Positions 10,867 to 24,581 of a DNA stretch of 64,000 nt are shown here, piece by piece. Source of the DNA: Trichinella spiralis. Lineage: Eukaryota; Nematoda; Enoplea; Trichinellida; Trichinellidae. Made by a program: the position numbers and the translations under genes. The notes under the pieces are model-generated. The model was not told the DNA's origin. It saw nothing but the letters and a program-made list of their open reading frames with translations, and searched no databases. Where the stretch lies: contig CM012953.1 of NCBI GenBank assembly GCA_000181795.3, forward strand, positions 13,147,520 to 13,211,519. Direction: 5' to 3'. Within the stretch, counting starts at the first letter, position 1. Each line of letters opens with the position of its first letter.

Positions 10867-13366
10867 CTAATTCCTTGTTCGCATCTTTACCATTTCAAAA
10901 TGACTGTTCTCTATCCCAGACGAATGGGTTGCTTTAAGACAAAATTCACACATGTACGTAATGCAGGTAGACGCTGTGCAGATGTATTCTGCATCCCTGG
11001 GTGCTGTTTGACACAAGTCACACTTTGTATCATCAGAGAAATATGGTGCAATTCGAATCTAAAATACCATGAATTAATTTGCTTGAAAAAGAAGAAGCCA
11101 TTGTAAAGCAAAATTCAATATATGACCTACAGATAAAAATTTCATGCTAACAGTATTCCTAGTATATTTTGTGAAACAATCGTGGATAAGTTTTTCATTT
11201 CATTCTAAGATTTGAGATATGTGCCTAATAAAAAATGGAAAAAACTGATGATTAAACAAAGACTTACAATGTGATTATTTGTGCTTGGCATGGCAAGTTT
11301 CAGATGTACTTCATCTAATATTTTTCGATATGAAACAACATCTTTAAATGTGAGTCTAGCACAACCTGTTGGATATTCGAATTCATCTAAGTCTAAACGT
11401 ACAGCACCAATACCAAGATAGCGTCTCTCCAGTGCTGCCGACAATTCCGCTAAAACATATTTATTCCTCAGTTTAAAAAAACTTCTGACGCTAACTGATA
11501 CATGTCATTAATTTAGCATAAAAAATAATTAATCACTATAATTTAAATTTTATTATTAATTTATAAGTAAAAATGTTTTGCACGTATCGCTTTACTAACC
11601 AGCTTTACATGGCAACGGCAAATTAGTGCAAACAACTGTCATCCGTGAGCAACCACTCATATCCATTAAAGGCATAAAATACGCACAATTTTCTTTAAAC
11701 CATGGTATGATTTCAATCTAAAACAACATTTAGTAATGAAATGTTTATAAAATAATTGTAATTACATACTTTCAATATTTTTGCATATTCAGGGCATTTC
11801 ATAAAATATCTTCCACAGTCACCAGTGCAGTCAAGTAATAACATTTCTGCAGACGCCTCAGTTTCGAAAATAACAAATGCCGAAGCTATAATAAATTATT
11901 AATTTTCTTTCACTAAAAAATCAAAAATGCAAATTAATTTTTACCTCCATCTTCACGTTCCCAACGTTTGCACTCAATGCGAATTATTTTTCCATACTTA
12001 GAAAACAGATTGTGCAAATCATCTAAAGTGAAATTCAATTAAAGAAAGTGTGAATTTATTCAATGAAAATTCTTTAAAAGTATAAAACACACAATATTTT
12101 CGAGACAAGGTTTTTCATTTTCATGAATACATTATATATACTATAATTTGAAAATTAAATGCACTTTTTTTATTAACTTCCAGTGGGTCCTATTTGTCAT
12201 TTAAATTTAAGAATAAACATTTCATTCCTTATCAAATGCATTAACGATAAAATATAATTATCAAATACCTTTGGAAATATGCGCAGCCAATCCATTTATG
12301 AGAACTTTTCTTGATAAATATTTTTTATGCTGTGGATAAAAGTTGATTTGACGCAAGAATTCGAATGGTGTAAGAAAACTACGCATAGTCTTTCGTTTCC
12401 TAGGTTGAAAGTTTGGCTCGTCTAAAAGTAACATTCATAATTTATGAAGTTTAAATCATGCCTCAGAATATATTTAAATTAAATCAAACAAAATTAAACC
12501 TGAGACGTACTGTTAAAAGTATCAATAAGTGCACTTACTAAAACACAGTGGTTCAAGAATTTCCTCAGGATTTGATGTCCTACTACGCTCCGGACGTTGG
12601 ACAGCTGCAGACTGAATTACGGGCTGTTGAGCTAAAGTATAAAAACTTATCACAGATTATTCATTTTCATATATTTAACTAGTATCCTCATTGCATAATT
12701 TTTACAATTCAGTAAGTTACAAATAAATTAAAAAATATTTTTTAAGATTTCAATTATTTACGTTCTTGATTTTGACGACGTTCCTGGGGAACTAATGGAG
12801 GTCGAGTGATTGGTGGTGGATAGTGATGAAGTTGCATTGCTAAAATAATTTATATGAAATAAAAATGTATTAATATATGCAAAAAACTTCTTACGCTCTT
12901 GAATAGGATAAGCAGCATAGGGTACATTCATATTGGCTACAAAGGGTGGAGGTACAAACGCTAAATGCAATTAATGTTTTGAATGAAATTTGAAATTTAC
13001 AAATTATTAAAAGCATACAAAAATTAGCAATATTTTGCATGATGCATTCTACAAAAATTCTGATTATTTTGTTAATTATCCTAGACATTCAATTTGAAAA
13101 CCATTAGTGAATACATTAGTGCAGCTGTAAAGAAAAGAAATTCGTTCAGTATAAATTTTTAATATTTAAAATGATTAAAATTTAAGCAACTACTACCACC
13201 ATTTCTACTTACCAACTCCATTGGCAGCTGAGTACACAGGAATGTAATACTGCTGATTCTCTGTTGCTGGCATTACAAATAAGGAAGGATAATCAAAAAA
13301 ATTGAATAAGTTAAACTGTTGATTAAAGTGTTGATTAAACTGTTGATTAAACTGTTGATTCGGATC
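10867..13366 (-). CDS. CPEB-family RNA-binding protein (5' end not located)
   Basis: CPEB proteins bind U-rich elements in 3' UTRs and control poly(A) length and translation in germ line and neurons. Ten exons are modelled: 13366-13213, 12960-12895, 12839-12762, 12631-12539, 12421-12269, 12022-11945, 11885-11770, 11717-11600, 11449-11268 and 11058-10867. All phases agree, giving 409 residues plus an unseen N-terminus. The start is a repeat of FNQQ/FNQH units, then a Pro/Gln-rich stretch. RRM1 spans about 168-245 (RKVLINGL, ASAFVIFE), followed by the family hallmark IEIIPWF (KEVQVIPW in relatives). RRM2 carries LDEFEYPTGCARLTF, matching the CPEB YP.G..RVTF signature. The last exon is the ZZ-type zinc domain with CDLC, C, C, CEFC and two His. 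The first coding exon was not found; upstream exons may lie within 13.4-16 kb. Which CPEB subfamily it belongs to cannot be decided here. Confidence 0.93.
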
Positions 13367-16300
13367 CTAAAATGAGAATCAGTTGTAATCATGCACTAAA
13401 AAATCAAAACTGAAATTATTTTAATCAAAATCAAGGATTTAATTTTAATAAATTTGCTTAAAATTCATATTCCATTGAGGACTGACTGACTGTATATGTT
13501 TTATGTTATTTCAGTGAAAAATCATTGGAGATTTAATTCTAGGGTTTAATTCGTTTAATCACTTGAAATGTGTCAGAACTTCAACTGCAAAAAACATAAA
13601 TAGTAGTAACGAAAACTAAATTGCCAAAAATCTTGCAAAAAATTTTTGCAAAAGTTGTACTAAATATTCAGAAAAGATGCTGTCTGAAAAGAAAATTTAA
13701 ATTAAAAAATCACTTCATTATTAACTTCCATATTTCAATTTTATCTTTTTATTAGTTAGCAACATTTCTAAATTAAAATTACACGATTATTCGAGTATTA
13801 CTATTATTATTATCAAGAAAGGAAAATTTGGTTGTATTGTAAAAATAAAACAATTAAAATGTGCAATTGTTTATTATGCATCGCAACATAATAAAACTAC
13901 ACACCGAAAAATAAAATAAATCTGAAAATGCATAATTATTTGTATTCAAATAATTAAGTTAAAATTTATTACAATAAATACGATTAATCATTACTTAATT
14001 TGCACATTTTGATTTAAATATTAAATTTAAGAAGCAGTAAAAAAAATTCAAAAATTTGCACAGCCTATTAACAAAAATAATTATTTATCTATTAAAATGC
14101 ATTACTGATTTAATAAAACAGAATTAATCTTATTCTGCTAACGTCAAAAAGGATAAAATGTGCATACCATCTCACCAATTAACGAATGCACAAAAATGAT
14201 CAAATTAATTGAACTATGCAATAATTCGTAAGTCTTTTANGGATATATTTTTAAATTGCCATCAAGCTTATGCAAATTTGACATGTTATTTATCATTAAC
14301 GTTATTTCATTTTCCATTAAATATTAGTACTTTCGTAANAACATGCACTACTAGTTTTTTACATCAAAAATGACAAAAAGCAATAATGACCCACATTATC
14401 ATTAGTATTGTGAAACCAATGAACTGCCAAAGTAATTGGCACATTCCCTTGAGCTTTTATGTTTAAACTGAAGCAATTATAATATAATANTAATATTATA
14501 TTATATTATATTATATTATATTATATTATATTATATTATATTATATTATATTATATTATATTATATTATATTATATTGTATTATATTATAACACAAAATA
14601 TTAATATTANTATATATATAANNNAANGATGCCATNTAAATTNNNNGNNANTNANCTCCCATAATTTTTTCATATATCTTGGGAACTGGAATAAACACAG
14701 AAAAAAAATAATAATCGGATTTACTTGCGTCTTTATGTTAAAACTGCTGTTTTGTCAAACTTGCTGCAAAACAGTTTTTTAGATTTTATTATTACATAAA
14801 AAATTTTTTTTTAATTAATCTAAGAATAATTTTTTGATACGTCATCATTCAACTGAAATATTTAAATGATTGCAAATTTGTCATGTTATAATCATGAATG
14901 TGTGAGCGTGATTGAGTGCAGCAATCAGTACGTACTCTGATTCATCTGAAATTAATAAATCATATTCAATTGACCTGCAAATGTACATGTACTTGTACGT
15001 GTACATGTCTACAGCTAATTATGATTTGAAATTAAAAATTAAATGGAATAAATTCTAAATTTCTAAATAATTCATGTTAATTCAACTGAATGAATGGCAT
15101 AATTACCAAAGATCAGTTACAACGCCAATTTCAATTTATCGAATCACTTAATGAAGCTAATAAATACATCACATGAATGATAAAAAATAATTAACATTTA
15201 TCAAGCATAAATTTTCATCTTACTCAAAAAGAAATAGCCACGAAAACGTGCTGGAAATCAGTTTCCTTTTATCGAATGGTAAAGCTATCACAAACCGGTG
15301 ACTGCCAACCACAACGGATGCCCAACGAGCAATGAAGAATGACCGTGGTAATGATATTACTGCTAGCTAACGGCCAAACGAAGAACAATAAATCCTTTCG
15401 ACCGACCAATCACGTTCAACGCTTATACAAACCAAAAAGCTTATCTAACTGTTCATCTGGCTATCGTCTGGCTATTTCTTAGAAAAATTTTCAAAAATGA
15501 CCTCTAAAATAACAGTACCACTTATTATTTGTCAAACAACGCTACCAAAAATAAGATGCCAAAATGGCCACAAGCATTCGACCCAGAATTGTTATTCACG
15601 TGACATGCTGCAGTTCACCAACTGACCGAAGGTCAGCAGCATTGTCGGTCACATCTGTTTTTTAGCATTAAAATATGGATTTCGGTCATTGGCATTGATT
15701 TCTCGTTCTATTCATGTAGCTGTGCAGCTTGAAAATGGCAATTATTCCCATCATATTAATTCGTTAAAAATTAAAGTGTAAAAACTGACACAAGAAGATT
15801 AATTAGTTTAACATTTGACTTGTAAATTGCTAATTTAAAAATTATTCATGAAAAATATACTCACAACTTACAATATTGATTCGTTTTCCGACTTTGTTTA
15901 GTAACTGCTATACATACAAGAACAAACAAGAGAGGTCAAAGTGTTGATGACTTGGTTTGATGCCAGATGCAAAAACTGTGCCATGCCAATATATTTGGTT
16001 GAATAATTAGCTCTTTTTAAGCTACAGATATTTTCCCAACTTTCTTTAATCAAACTTTTCATGTATTTTAACCATTCATTATTATTCCGTAACACAACAA
16101 TTTAAACTTTTATCATTCAATGTGAAACTTTATAAAAACTGTTCTATTGATAAAAAAATCTAAATATTAATAACATTGCCATTTTGGTTTATGCAAATAA
16201 TTTCACATTTGATATGCTCCAGCAGTCATATAACAATGATGCTGTTGTTTAATATCATATGTTTATTTAAGCAATATTTCTCATCTTTAAGCATTAGTTC

Positions 16301-16609
16301 ATATTCAGTATTTGACAGGAAACTTAATACAATAACATCCTCTACACTAAAAAAATGTTATACTTATTTGAATTAATATCTGTTTTTTGTTTAAAAAGAT
16401 AAAATAATTTAGTCTCCCATACGTAACTGCAATGCTCAAAATTTCGTACATACTTTATATGCTTCAAAAATACTAATTACTAATGCAATTAATCATCAAT
16501 ATTATCATAGCATGCTCAGAAAATAAAAGAAAGGACTAAAAATAAAATTTACTAGATACTCAAAGCAACCAGGCAAATAAAATCAGTCACAGATAGTAAT
16601 AGTGACCAA
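13367..16609. other. Upstream region of CPEB / downstream of OPA1, with assembly gap
   Basis: This region must contain the missing 5' exon(s) of CPEB, but no convincing start exon could be chosen. A GTAAGT-type donor on the minus strand near 15866 is one weak candidate. The block from about 15230 to 15680 is less AT-rich and could be a promoter. Scattered N bases mark poor assembly at 14240, 14339, 14490 and 14609-14654. Short open frames (15898-16095, 16176-16376) have no family resemblance. Confidence 0.35.
14476..14592. repeat. ATATT-type microsatellite next to assembly gap
   Basis: About twenty tandem copies of a 5-base TTATA/ATATT unit run from about 14497 to 14589, followed by a short TA run and a cluster of N bases to 14654. 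The array probably collapsed or broke the assembly, so its true length is unknown. Confidence 0.9.
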
Positions 16610-19600
16610 TTATCCTGAAACATGTGCTGATCTTTTGCTTTCATTGTTCAACATCGCAATGAAATCTTCAATTTTTTCCTGAATCACTCGAACTTGTTCT
16701 ACAATTAAAATATTATTACTTAATGAAATGAAAAATTAATTATACATTTCAAATTATTTCAATAAAAATAGATTTTTTCAACATTAATTAAATAAACAAT
16801 TATTATTTTAAGAGCTAAATTTTTGTTACTCAGTTTCTCTGCCAATTCAACTTGTGCACCCTGTAAATACTGTCGTTTCATTTGAGAGTCATGCGACCAT
16901 TCGTTAAGAATTTCTTTGATTTCTTTTTCAAGATATCTAACTATAAAATATATAATAATTAGTAATGAATAACAATATAAACAATATTTTACCTTCCGTA
17001 CTAACAATTTGCTGTCTTAAAGCATTAGCAGTAATGTGAAGCATTCGCTGAACGCGCCAAAATAAGACAACTGAACTACAATCTCCCTATAGTATAGTAT
17101 AATATAATATAATATAATATAATAACACAAAAAATAAGGGCAAAAATGAAATATTCATTCCTAAAAATGCAAAATAAAAAAAGTCTAAATTATGTTATTT
17201 TAAAACGTTACTTCTGAGGTGCAAACTTTATATGCTAGGTACGATTAATAAGTAAATAAATAAATAATTTACCACTTCGTCGAATCCTTTCTGATGATGA
17301 AGAAACATGCTTTGACATTCATTGGCAGTGAGAAGAGATTTGCGCAAAAACCATACTCGGTAAAGTTGATGCCAAGTTTCACGTACTTCATCTTCTCCAA
17401 CTTCAAAACCACTATTCCGAACGTTACGTCGAATCATGATCATTTCGTCTGAATCAATGAATGGATTCCTGGACTTTAGAGAATTAAAATTGAAATAAAT
17501 AAAAGAAAAAGCATATAATTTTTTATTAAGAAATAATTAAAACATTACCGAAATGTTGTGAAGTAATGGTTTCAATTGATCGGCTATGGCTTGAATTTTC
17601 AGTTCATCTTCTGATGGGGAAGACCAACGCAACCATCGCGCGGTTTTGCTATCATGCAAGCTGTGCTTTTCCAACTCTTTCAAACGAAGTTTAATTTTAT
17701 CTTCCATAAATAAAATCGCATCTTTCCAACAAACTTTGCTCGGTACTGTTCGATCTTCAAGCGCGTTTTGTTGAATAATACGCTAATCAATCAATCAATC
17801 AGTCAAACATTCATAACAACAAAAATAATAAACTAAAACACCAATTATTGTACATAAATAAATATACATACATACCAATGATTCCAAAGCCCGTTTATTC
17901 CATGTATGAGAATTTAACGCTTTTTCAATCACCGCTTCTTTCAACGGCTTATAGCATGATGACCATCCATCTTCGGGTTGATGCTTTTTACTAACATTCA
18001 ATCGAGTGAACTGTTCACGTAGCACTGCCCATCCTGCTTCGACACATTTTCGAGGAAGTTGAGTATCGGCCCAGTGCTTCAATTTTATATCAACAGTAGT
18101 GTTGAAAGTACTGTAAAATATAAACAATTACCGAATAATATTTTTGAAAAAAAAACATTAAAACACCAAAATATATACTGAGGCTTATCTCCGACAAAAG
18201 CGGATATTAATATGTTTTCAAAAACGTATGAACTCATAGTTTCCCATAATTTTTCCCGCAAAGCCGTTTCCCATTCCGCGGTACTCGTTGCGTTCAGCTG
18301 AACCAATTCATCCAAAATCTCCGTTTTCGCCCTTGCATACAGTTCGTCCTATAAGCAAGAACATTATTCTCTTTATACGAAATATTACTAATTTATTTAT
18401 TATTACTCTGTCTATATCACGAAGTTTTGGAAATCGGTTCTTCCATTCGGTTTCAAGATTAAAACGAACAGCTTTGAAACTGTCAGCTTGTTGACCAATG
18501 GACTCTTTGACCATTTTCCAAAAGCATTTACTGACCGCTAAGGACATATTTTTAGTCGTCAGCTGAGATGGCGGCAAAATGCTTCCTCTAAAATATTCAA
18601 CAAACATATCATTGATATTGAAAAAAAATAATAAACACCAATTTCACTTGAACACTACATTCCCTTGTGACAAATGTTGAATTTTGTTCAGAAGATTATG
18701 ATTTTTCTTTCAACTTACTGAAAAAGCTGCGATTTTGCAAAAAACGATTCCTCATAATTTCTGATAACGTCTATACTATCGCCACTGTTGCCTTTACCAG
18801 TCACGACGGCAAAATAGCCGAGAGCTTTCATTGGAAATAATTCCCCTTGAAGAATTTTTTTAATCTATAATATTTATTGTCATTTGAAACTTTTTCCTTT
18901 TCAATAATCTACATCCAAATCTGCATGCATACCATGTCTGGATTGGTTAAATTTTCCTCGGCCAAATCGACCTTGGTTAATACAAGAATTGTTCGTTTGC
19001 CTGCTGGATCCACCGACGACACCAGTTCAGTTACATTGCTTCGTTCAGCATCCACGGATCCATCTGAAAATAATAATAAAAATTACAAAAGTAGAAAAGA
19101 AAACTTAAATATAATTCACCTTGAATGCAAAGTATAATTGCATTTGGATTTTCTAAATAAGTCTTGCATATTTTCAAAATATCTTCCTTAGTATCAGCTG
19201 CCATTCCAGTAGTAACAGTCTTCAACAAGCAACAATTGATTCAATAGAATGGAATTTTAATTGCTTACAAGCTTCACTTACACTGATCACACCGGGCAAG
19301 TCTACAAGCACCATTCGTGGTAAACCGGGACCTTTAACGCTCAAACCAATCACTTCATTGCTGACTGTTTTCCCGCCCTTGACGCTATTCAACATTCTCA
19401 ATTCAATTTCTCTTCGCAGTTCAGCAAGCTGAATATAAACGGAATTCATTTATTAATTATTAAAAATCTCTATTATGCTATTAATAAATTCATCTTTCGA
19501 CAACAACAATTTCAGTCCTGAAAATGTTGAGTAGAAGAGAGAGAGAGAGAAAAACAGTACTTCTTTTTCAGAAGTCAAATCAAATTCCCGCTGACTGTCC

Positions 19601-21807
19601 CGGAACTGTGCGATGTGATAAGGACCATCACTGAGTGTTACTTTCACCGGGGCTCTTGTCATCATTTCACCAGATCCCCTGAATTAAAATTTTCTTGAAA
19701 AAATCACGAACAGAACTTTCAATACCACTTTTTACCTGGGAAATATTCTAGCTTGGGCAATCATTTCCAACACGCTCGTTTTACCAGAACTTTGATCTCC
19801 CACTACAACAACCTAGAAATTATCATTTGTCAGCTAGATTCATGTAACATCAACTAAACAATCTTTTATTAAACAAAGCTTATCACAGAAAAAAAATAAT
19901 AATTACCCTCGGAAGATGATCTTGAGTACTGTATGATGAATCATAATCAATAAGAAGATCCAACACGGACGAATACATATCAATTAGTGATTCCTGTTGA
20001 AGAAAAAAACAAATATTACTCAAAATCATTATAAATTGAACATTTTAAAATCAATTTTTACATTTCCTTTTCTTAATTTCACATCTTTGCCACTCTGGGA
20101 TTGAAGTACTCGTCGTAATTCTGCATTTTCCTTCTCCAGCTGTTCAATCTTCTCTTGAAATTTCATCTACAAATATAATTTTACTTGCAATACAAAACAA
20201 ATTTCTCATTCATCCAATTCTCATCTTCAGTCATCATTAATTAATAATAAAAAGAACAAAAAGCCGTCATCTCATTCATATAAATACATGAAAACAAATT
20301 CCAAGTTTAACAATTTATTAAACAATAACAATTAAACGTGCTTATTATCAAAATGTGATTCGTTTCTCAAAACTGGAGTAATTCATTCGCTTGCATTTAA
20401 CAAAGAATAATTGTAAAATTTTACAAATTAATTGCAGCTCAGCTTTAATATATTGTAATTTCATCTGACTTCAAAAAGAGCATCTCTATGTGGGAAATTA
20501 ATTAAGAAAAAAAAACGAAATAATACATACTTCAGTTTGTAGAGTGTCATTACGTTCGCGTTCGTGTGCTTCTTTAGCTTCATCCGATGGACTTTCTTCT
20601 GCATAAACTGTTCATTTAGTTAATAAAAAAACAGAAATATTCTACAAACATCATGGAAAATTATTTACCAAAAACTGCTGGATCAGTAATCAAGGACAGC
20701 ACCGGCGTGTCTGCAAAAAATTAAATTTCTAAAATTTTCTGAATTTCCATACAAAAAATGAAACAACTGGAAGTAAATAATAATTCTCTTTCATGTAAAT
20801 CAATTTATTACATCTTTCTACAGTAATAAACATCACCAAAAATATTAACAAATTAACGCACAATAACATTAAATATACGCAAATAAAACCAAACCTGTTA
20901 AAACTGTCTTCTTATCTTCGAACCATTCCAATAAATCTCTCTTCACCTGCTTTGGCAACCACCCGGTGTCTTCCATTTTCTTGTAAAGTAGCATCTTCTG
21001 TGTAGTTACAGTGTCAGCAACCGTTCGAAACGAATCTTTTAATTGAGCAACCAGATTTGAATCCATATTTATCCAAGATAAATCTGGTAATTTATCCATC
21101 CAAGATTGAACATTCTGAATATCATTATTTTCAAAATAAAAACCTTTCAAAATCAAATAACAAATATTTTCCCAAACCTGAGACAACGTCAGACCACCGC
21201 CAACAATTGTACCAATCACAACGTAGCGAATATGCATAATACCTTTAACCAATCGCGTAATAAGACTGAAATTTCTGATTCCATACGGTGCTACTGACAG
21301 TGGAACATTCACCTTTAACAACGACATTCTGAAGGTTGGAAGATTTAAAACATCATTTTGAAATGTAAAAATAAAATTTTTAATATGCTCAGATTACAAG
21401 TTTAATTAAAACAAAAAAAATAATTAATCAATAAGTAAGTAACAAAAAGTGCAATGCAGCACTTGAAAACTCACAAATCTTACACCAAGATGATAACTAA
21501 GCAAAACACATTAAAATGTTAAAAAAACAAAACTTCAGAATTTCAAAAAAAAACAACATTTAATTTACGACAATTATCCGTGCATTTATAAATAGAATAT
21601 CACATTTCAAACAACTTGCCGATTTAATGAAGAATGTCTACAAATGACGTAACCCCTTTGGCTAGAAGAAACATTAAAACAGGGGGAAGACTTGCGTAAT
21701 GCCGAAACCAGACAGACGTGTCTAAAAAATTTAACAATTTAAAATGAAATAACATAAACTACAAACAGCAGAACTTACCGCATAAACAAACAGTAAATAC
21801 GCCTCAT
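16610..21807 (-). CDS. OPA1: OPA1/EAT-3-like mitochondrial inner-membrane dynamin GTPase
   Basis: This GTPase fuses mitochondrial inner membranes and shapes cristae. Twenty coding exons were modelled with every phase consistent, giving 932 residues (human OPA1 is 960). The first exon is only 29 nt (21807-21779, MRRIYCLFM...) and splices to 21328-20895. Residues about 44-59 form the membrane anchor ([12 protein letters not shown]), next to a basic, presequence-like N-terminus. An exon at 20166-20062 encodes a heptad-like coiled coil. The GTPase domain has G1 GDQSSGKT (260-267), MMTRAPV in switch I, DLPGV (363 onward) and TKVD (432-435). Family landmarks [10 protein letters not shown] and ETWHQLYR follow, and the C-terminus is the GED-like helix ([13 protein letters not shown]). 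All catalytic motifs are intact. It is transcribed away from HUS1, whose ATG is about 970 bp off. Confidence 0.96.
17091..17123. repeat. TATAA microsatellite in OPA1 intron
   Basis: About six copies of a 5-base TATAA unit lie in the OPA1 intron just upstream (in gene direction) of exon 17086-16993. It uses the same unit as the larger array at 14.5 kb. Confidence 0.85.
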
Positions 21808-22779
21808 CTTAATAAAATAGCTTTTTTATGGCAAGTGTTCGACATTAACTTCGGCGTGTCTTAGGATAGCAGTAAAGAATAATAATGAGCACAACATGAA
21901 TCTAAAAAATTTTTTCAATAACTTCTTTTAAAAAAATGTAAAAGAATTAGGCATATTCAATAAATGAATAGTCGAACAAGTGATAAAAACGACCATAACT
22001 AATCAAACGCATCTCTTATACGTTAGAAATGTCTAAGTAATAAAATTTAAACAACAACAACAGTTAATTAAAAGAACATGAGAAATGAAAAAGATAGGTT
22101 ACATAAAAATATACTGGGATTACAGAAAAGTAAGTAATACATACATCACCATATTAAAACTGTAATACTGTAAGTAAATGAAGTTGAAGTGATTATTGTC
22201 GAAGAAAACAATATCGATGTAATGGATAATGACTGAGTACGATTTAAACGTATTTTATAAGCAAAATAAAAGATATTATTTTATACAAAATGCTACTTTA
22301 AAATATTTTATTCTGATTATTGGGTGAGAAGTAAGAAATGAAATAAGACTGCGAAATATTATATTGAAAAATTTATTATTTTATGAAAAATAATTAGAAA
22401 TTTATCAAATGCTCTATAAGTTTTAAAATAATGTTATATTAAGAATTAATTTTAAGGATTAAAAATTTTGAAGTTCATTAATACTTAATTTCAGTTAATA
22501 CAGTAATTTGAATTCTGTAATATAAAATCAAATTCTGTTGATTTTATTTTTTACGGTAAATAAACGTTTATTAAATGCAATAATGTTACACATATTTTTA
22601 ATTGAAAAATGTATTACGTGTATTTAGAAAAAATAAGATTGGTGGCGTAATCTATGATGTCTGAAGGCGAAGTAGATTTTTTAATTTTTAAATAAGTTAT
22701 GTACGAGATTATAAGCTGATGTTATCAAAATTTTGATAAAACACAACTTTTTTGAAAGTTGAATTCATTTTAGATAAAA
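21808..22779. other. Shared upstream region between OPA1 (-) and HUS1 (+)
   Basis: Divergent start codons flank this 970-bp AT-rich spacer, so it should hold the promoters of both genes. No coding exon, conserved box or repeat was recognised. Confidence 0.5.
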
Positions 22780-24236
22780 ATGAAATTATCTGCAAAAATT
22801 TCAAATACTGGAAGCATTGAAAATTTTACACGTAAGTTTATTTTAAGCTTCAACGTTATGTTATGTTATGAATTCAATTTAGTTGATTAAGTGGTAAATA
22901 AATTTTGTTTTTTTAATTGAATTAAAAATAGTGTCTTCAGGACTAATTTCCGCCATAAGTAAGCTTAGCAAGGAATGCATCATTCGAATAGTTAAAGACA
23001 AACTGTACATAGCGAAGAAGGATTTTGTTCAAGATGCTGGCCAGAAGTTTCTGTGCGATTTGAATTTGGTATGGGAATATTAAAGCAAATAAATTTGAAT
23101 AAAAAATGTCGTTTCACGTGAATGAAATAAATTTTCAGGAGTCATTTTTCACGGAATTTCGCATGGAAGGTTGGAGTGCTGACAATAATGAAATTTACTT
23201 GCAGCTATCGACGGAACTTTTATTGCAAGCGTTGAAAACGGGAACGCTGGCCAAATCGTTAAAAATCCGTCTGACAAAAAAAGTAATACCCTATTTGACG
23301 TTGGAAATTAAACTTGTAAGTTATTAAAAAATAATTTTTGCATTTTTTCAACTTTTCAATTATTGTTTCAGCCTACAATTACAGCTTGCAACAGATTAGT
23401 GACGCATGATATTCCTGTGACAATTCTTCTTCCGAGACTTTGGCCGGAGAAGTTATTTGAAAATTGGTCGCTCGATGCTGATTTGAAACTTCTGCTTCCA
23501 CCAGTTCGAACTGTGCACAAAGTGGTCGCCGGAATGAAACATATTAATAATTATATTGTAAGATTTAAATATTGCAGTTCAATCAATTATAAAATACTGT
23601 TTTGCGTTGAGAATTTTATTCGTTCAATTTTACATTTAGATGATTGCTGGAAGCAATGGTGGTGAGCTGACGTTGAAAGTAGAAACTGATGAAGTTTCTG
23701 TAGCTTCTTGTTTTCCAAGCTTTGTTCAACCGTCCACTCACGTCACAGGTGATTGATTGTACAGCTTAACAAAAAATAATCGGCAATCAAGTAGTTTTTA
23801 TTTATTAATCAAAATTTTTTTCCCTTTATTCTGTAGATTCTTTTTTTCGTTATTTATATAATAAAAAGAGAATGAAAAGCGTTTAAAAAATTAATACTGC
23901 AAAATATTTTTTATTTTAAAAGTTGCTCAACTTTCAGGTCAAGAAAGCAGTACAACGTCGAATATTGATCTCGTACCCGCAAGCCGAGGAGACGGCAGCG
24001 TGACATATTCGACCAGAATTGACATCAGATGGTTGTTAGCTTTTCTCTCTAGTCAGCTCTCATCGCAGGGCCACATATCGCTGAGTAATTAATTATTCGT
24101 TTCATAAATTGTTACTCCGATAAATTTATTATTTAAATTTTCATTTGTAGGCATCATGGATGGTCAAATGGTATATTTCACGGTGAACTGCGATGATTAT
24201 CTCTTGCATTATTACATACCAGCCGTTTCTATTTGA
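22780..24236 (+). CDS. HUS1: HUS1 checkpoint clamp subunit
   Basis: HUS1 is one of three PCNA-like subunits of the 9-1-1 clamp, loaded at damaged DNA to activate ATR signalling in the nucleus. Seven exons (22780-22831, 22941-23068, 23139-23315, 23372-23557, 23640-23748, 23938-24084, 24151-24236) join in frame into 294 residues, against 280 in human. Matches run along the whole length: the start MKLSAKI then NFTR, the block EFRMEGWSADNNEIYLQL, RLVTHDIPV, GGELTLKVET and the end YYIPAVSI. The start is fixed by the family's MKF.AKI opening. An AATAAA lies at 24272-24277, 36 nt past the stop. The gene converges on MMADHC. No oddity seen. Confidence 0.95.
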
Positions 24237-24581
24237 ATTTGTTGGATAGATTTCTTTTCTTTGACTTTCCAAATAAAGTTGAATTGAATAAAAATAGCAT
24301 TTTGCTCAGATTTTTCAGAAATCAATAATATACCTATTTGCCAATGTTTATATTTAAAAAAAACGAGAACGAGCGAAAAACAAAACTTCACTATAAAAAT
24401 TCCTGCTAATGCAGTCAAATTATAAATGTTTATAACTAACCAAAATTTTTCAAAGACAATAATAATCAAATGGCACTACTAATTTTCCTATTCATCTAAA
24501 GTATTAACTTGAAACTAATATAGCCAGTAAACCTCGACTGAGAGCGAATTGAATCAATTGAACTATCTATAATAAGAAATT
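24237..24581. other. Convergent 3' region of HUS1 and MMADHC
   Basis: Both genes end here, 345 bp apart. It holds the HUS1 poly(A) signal at 24272-24277 and otherwise AT-rich sequence. Confidence 0.5.

Noticed and set aside
14576-14782. Open frame across the microsatellite and N bases
   Set aside because: Made of repeat and undetermined bases; not coding.
14978-15010. TGTACATGTAC...GTACATGT near-palindrome
   Set aside because: Short, in low-complexity DNA, with no neighbouring feature; chance is sufficient.
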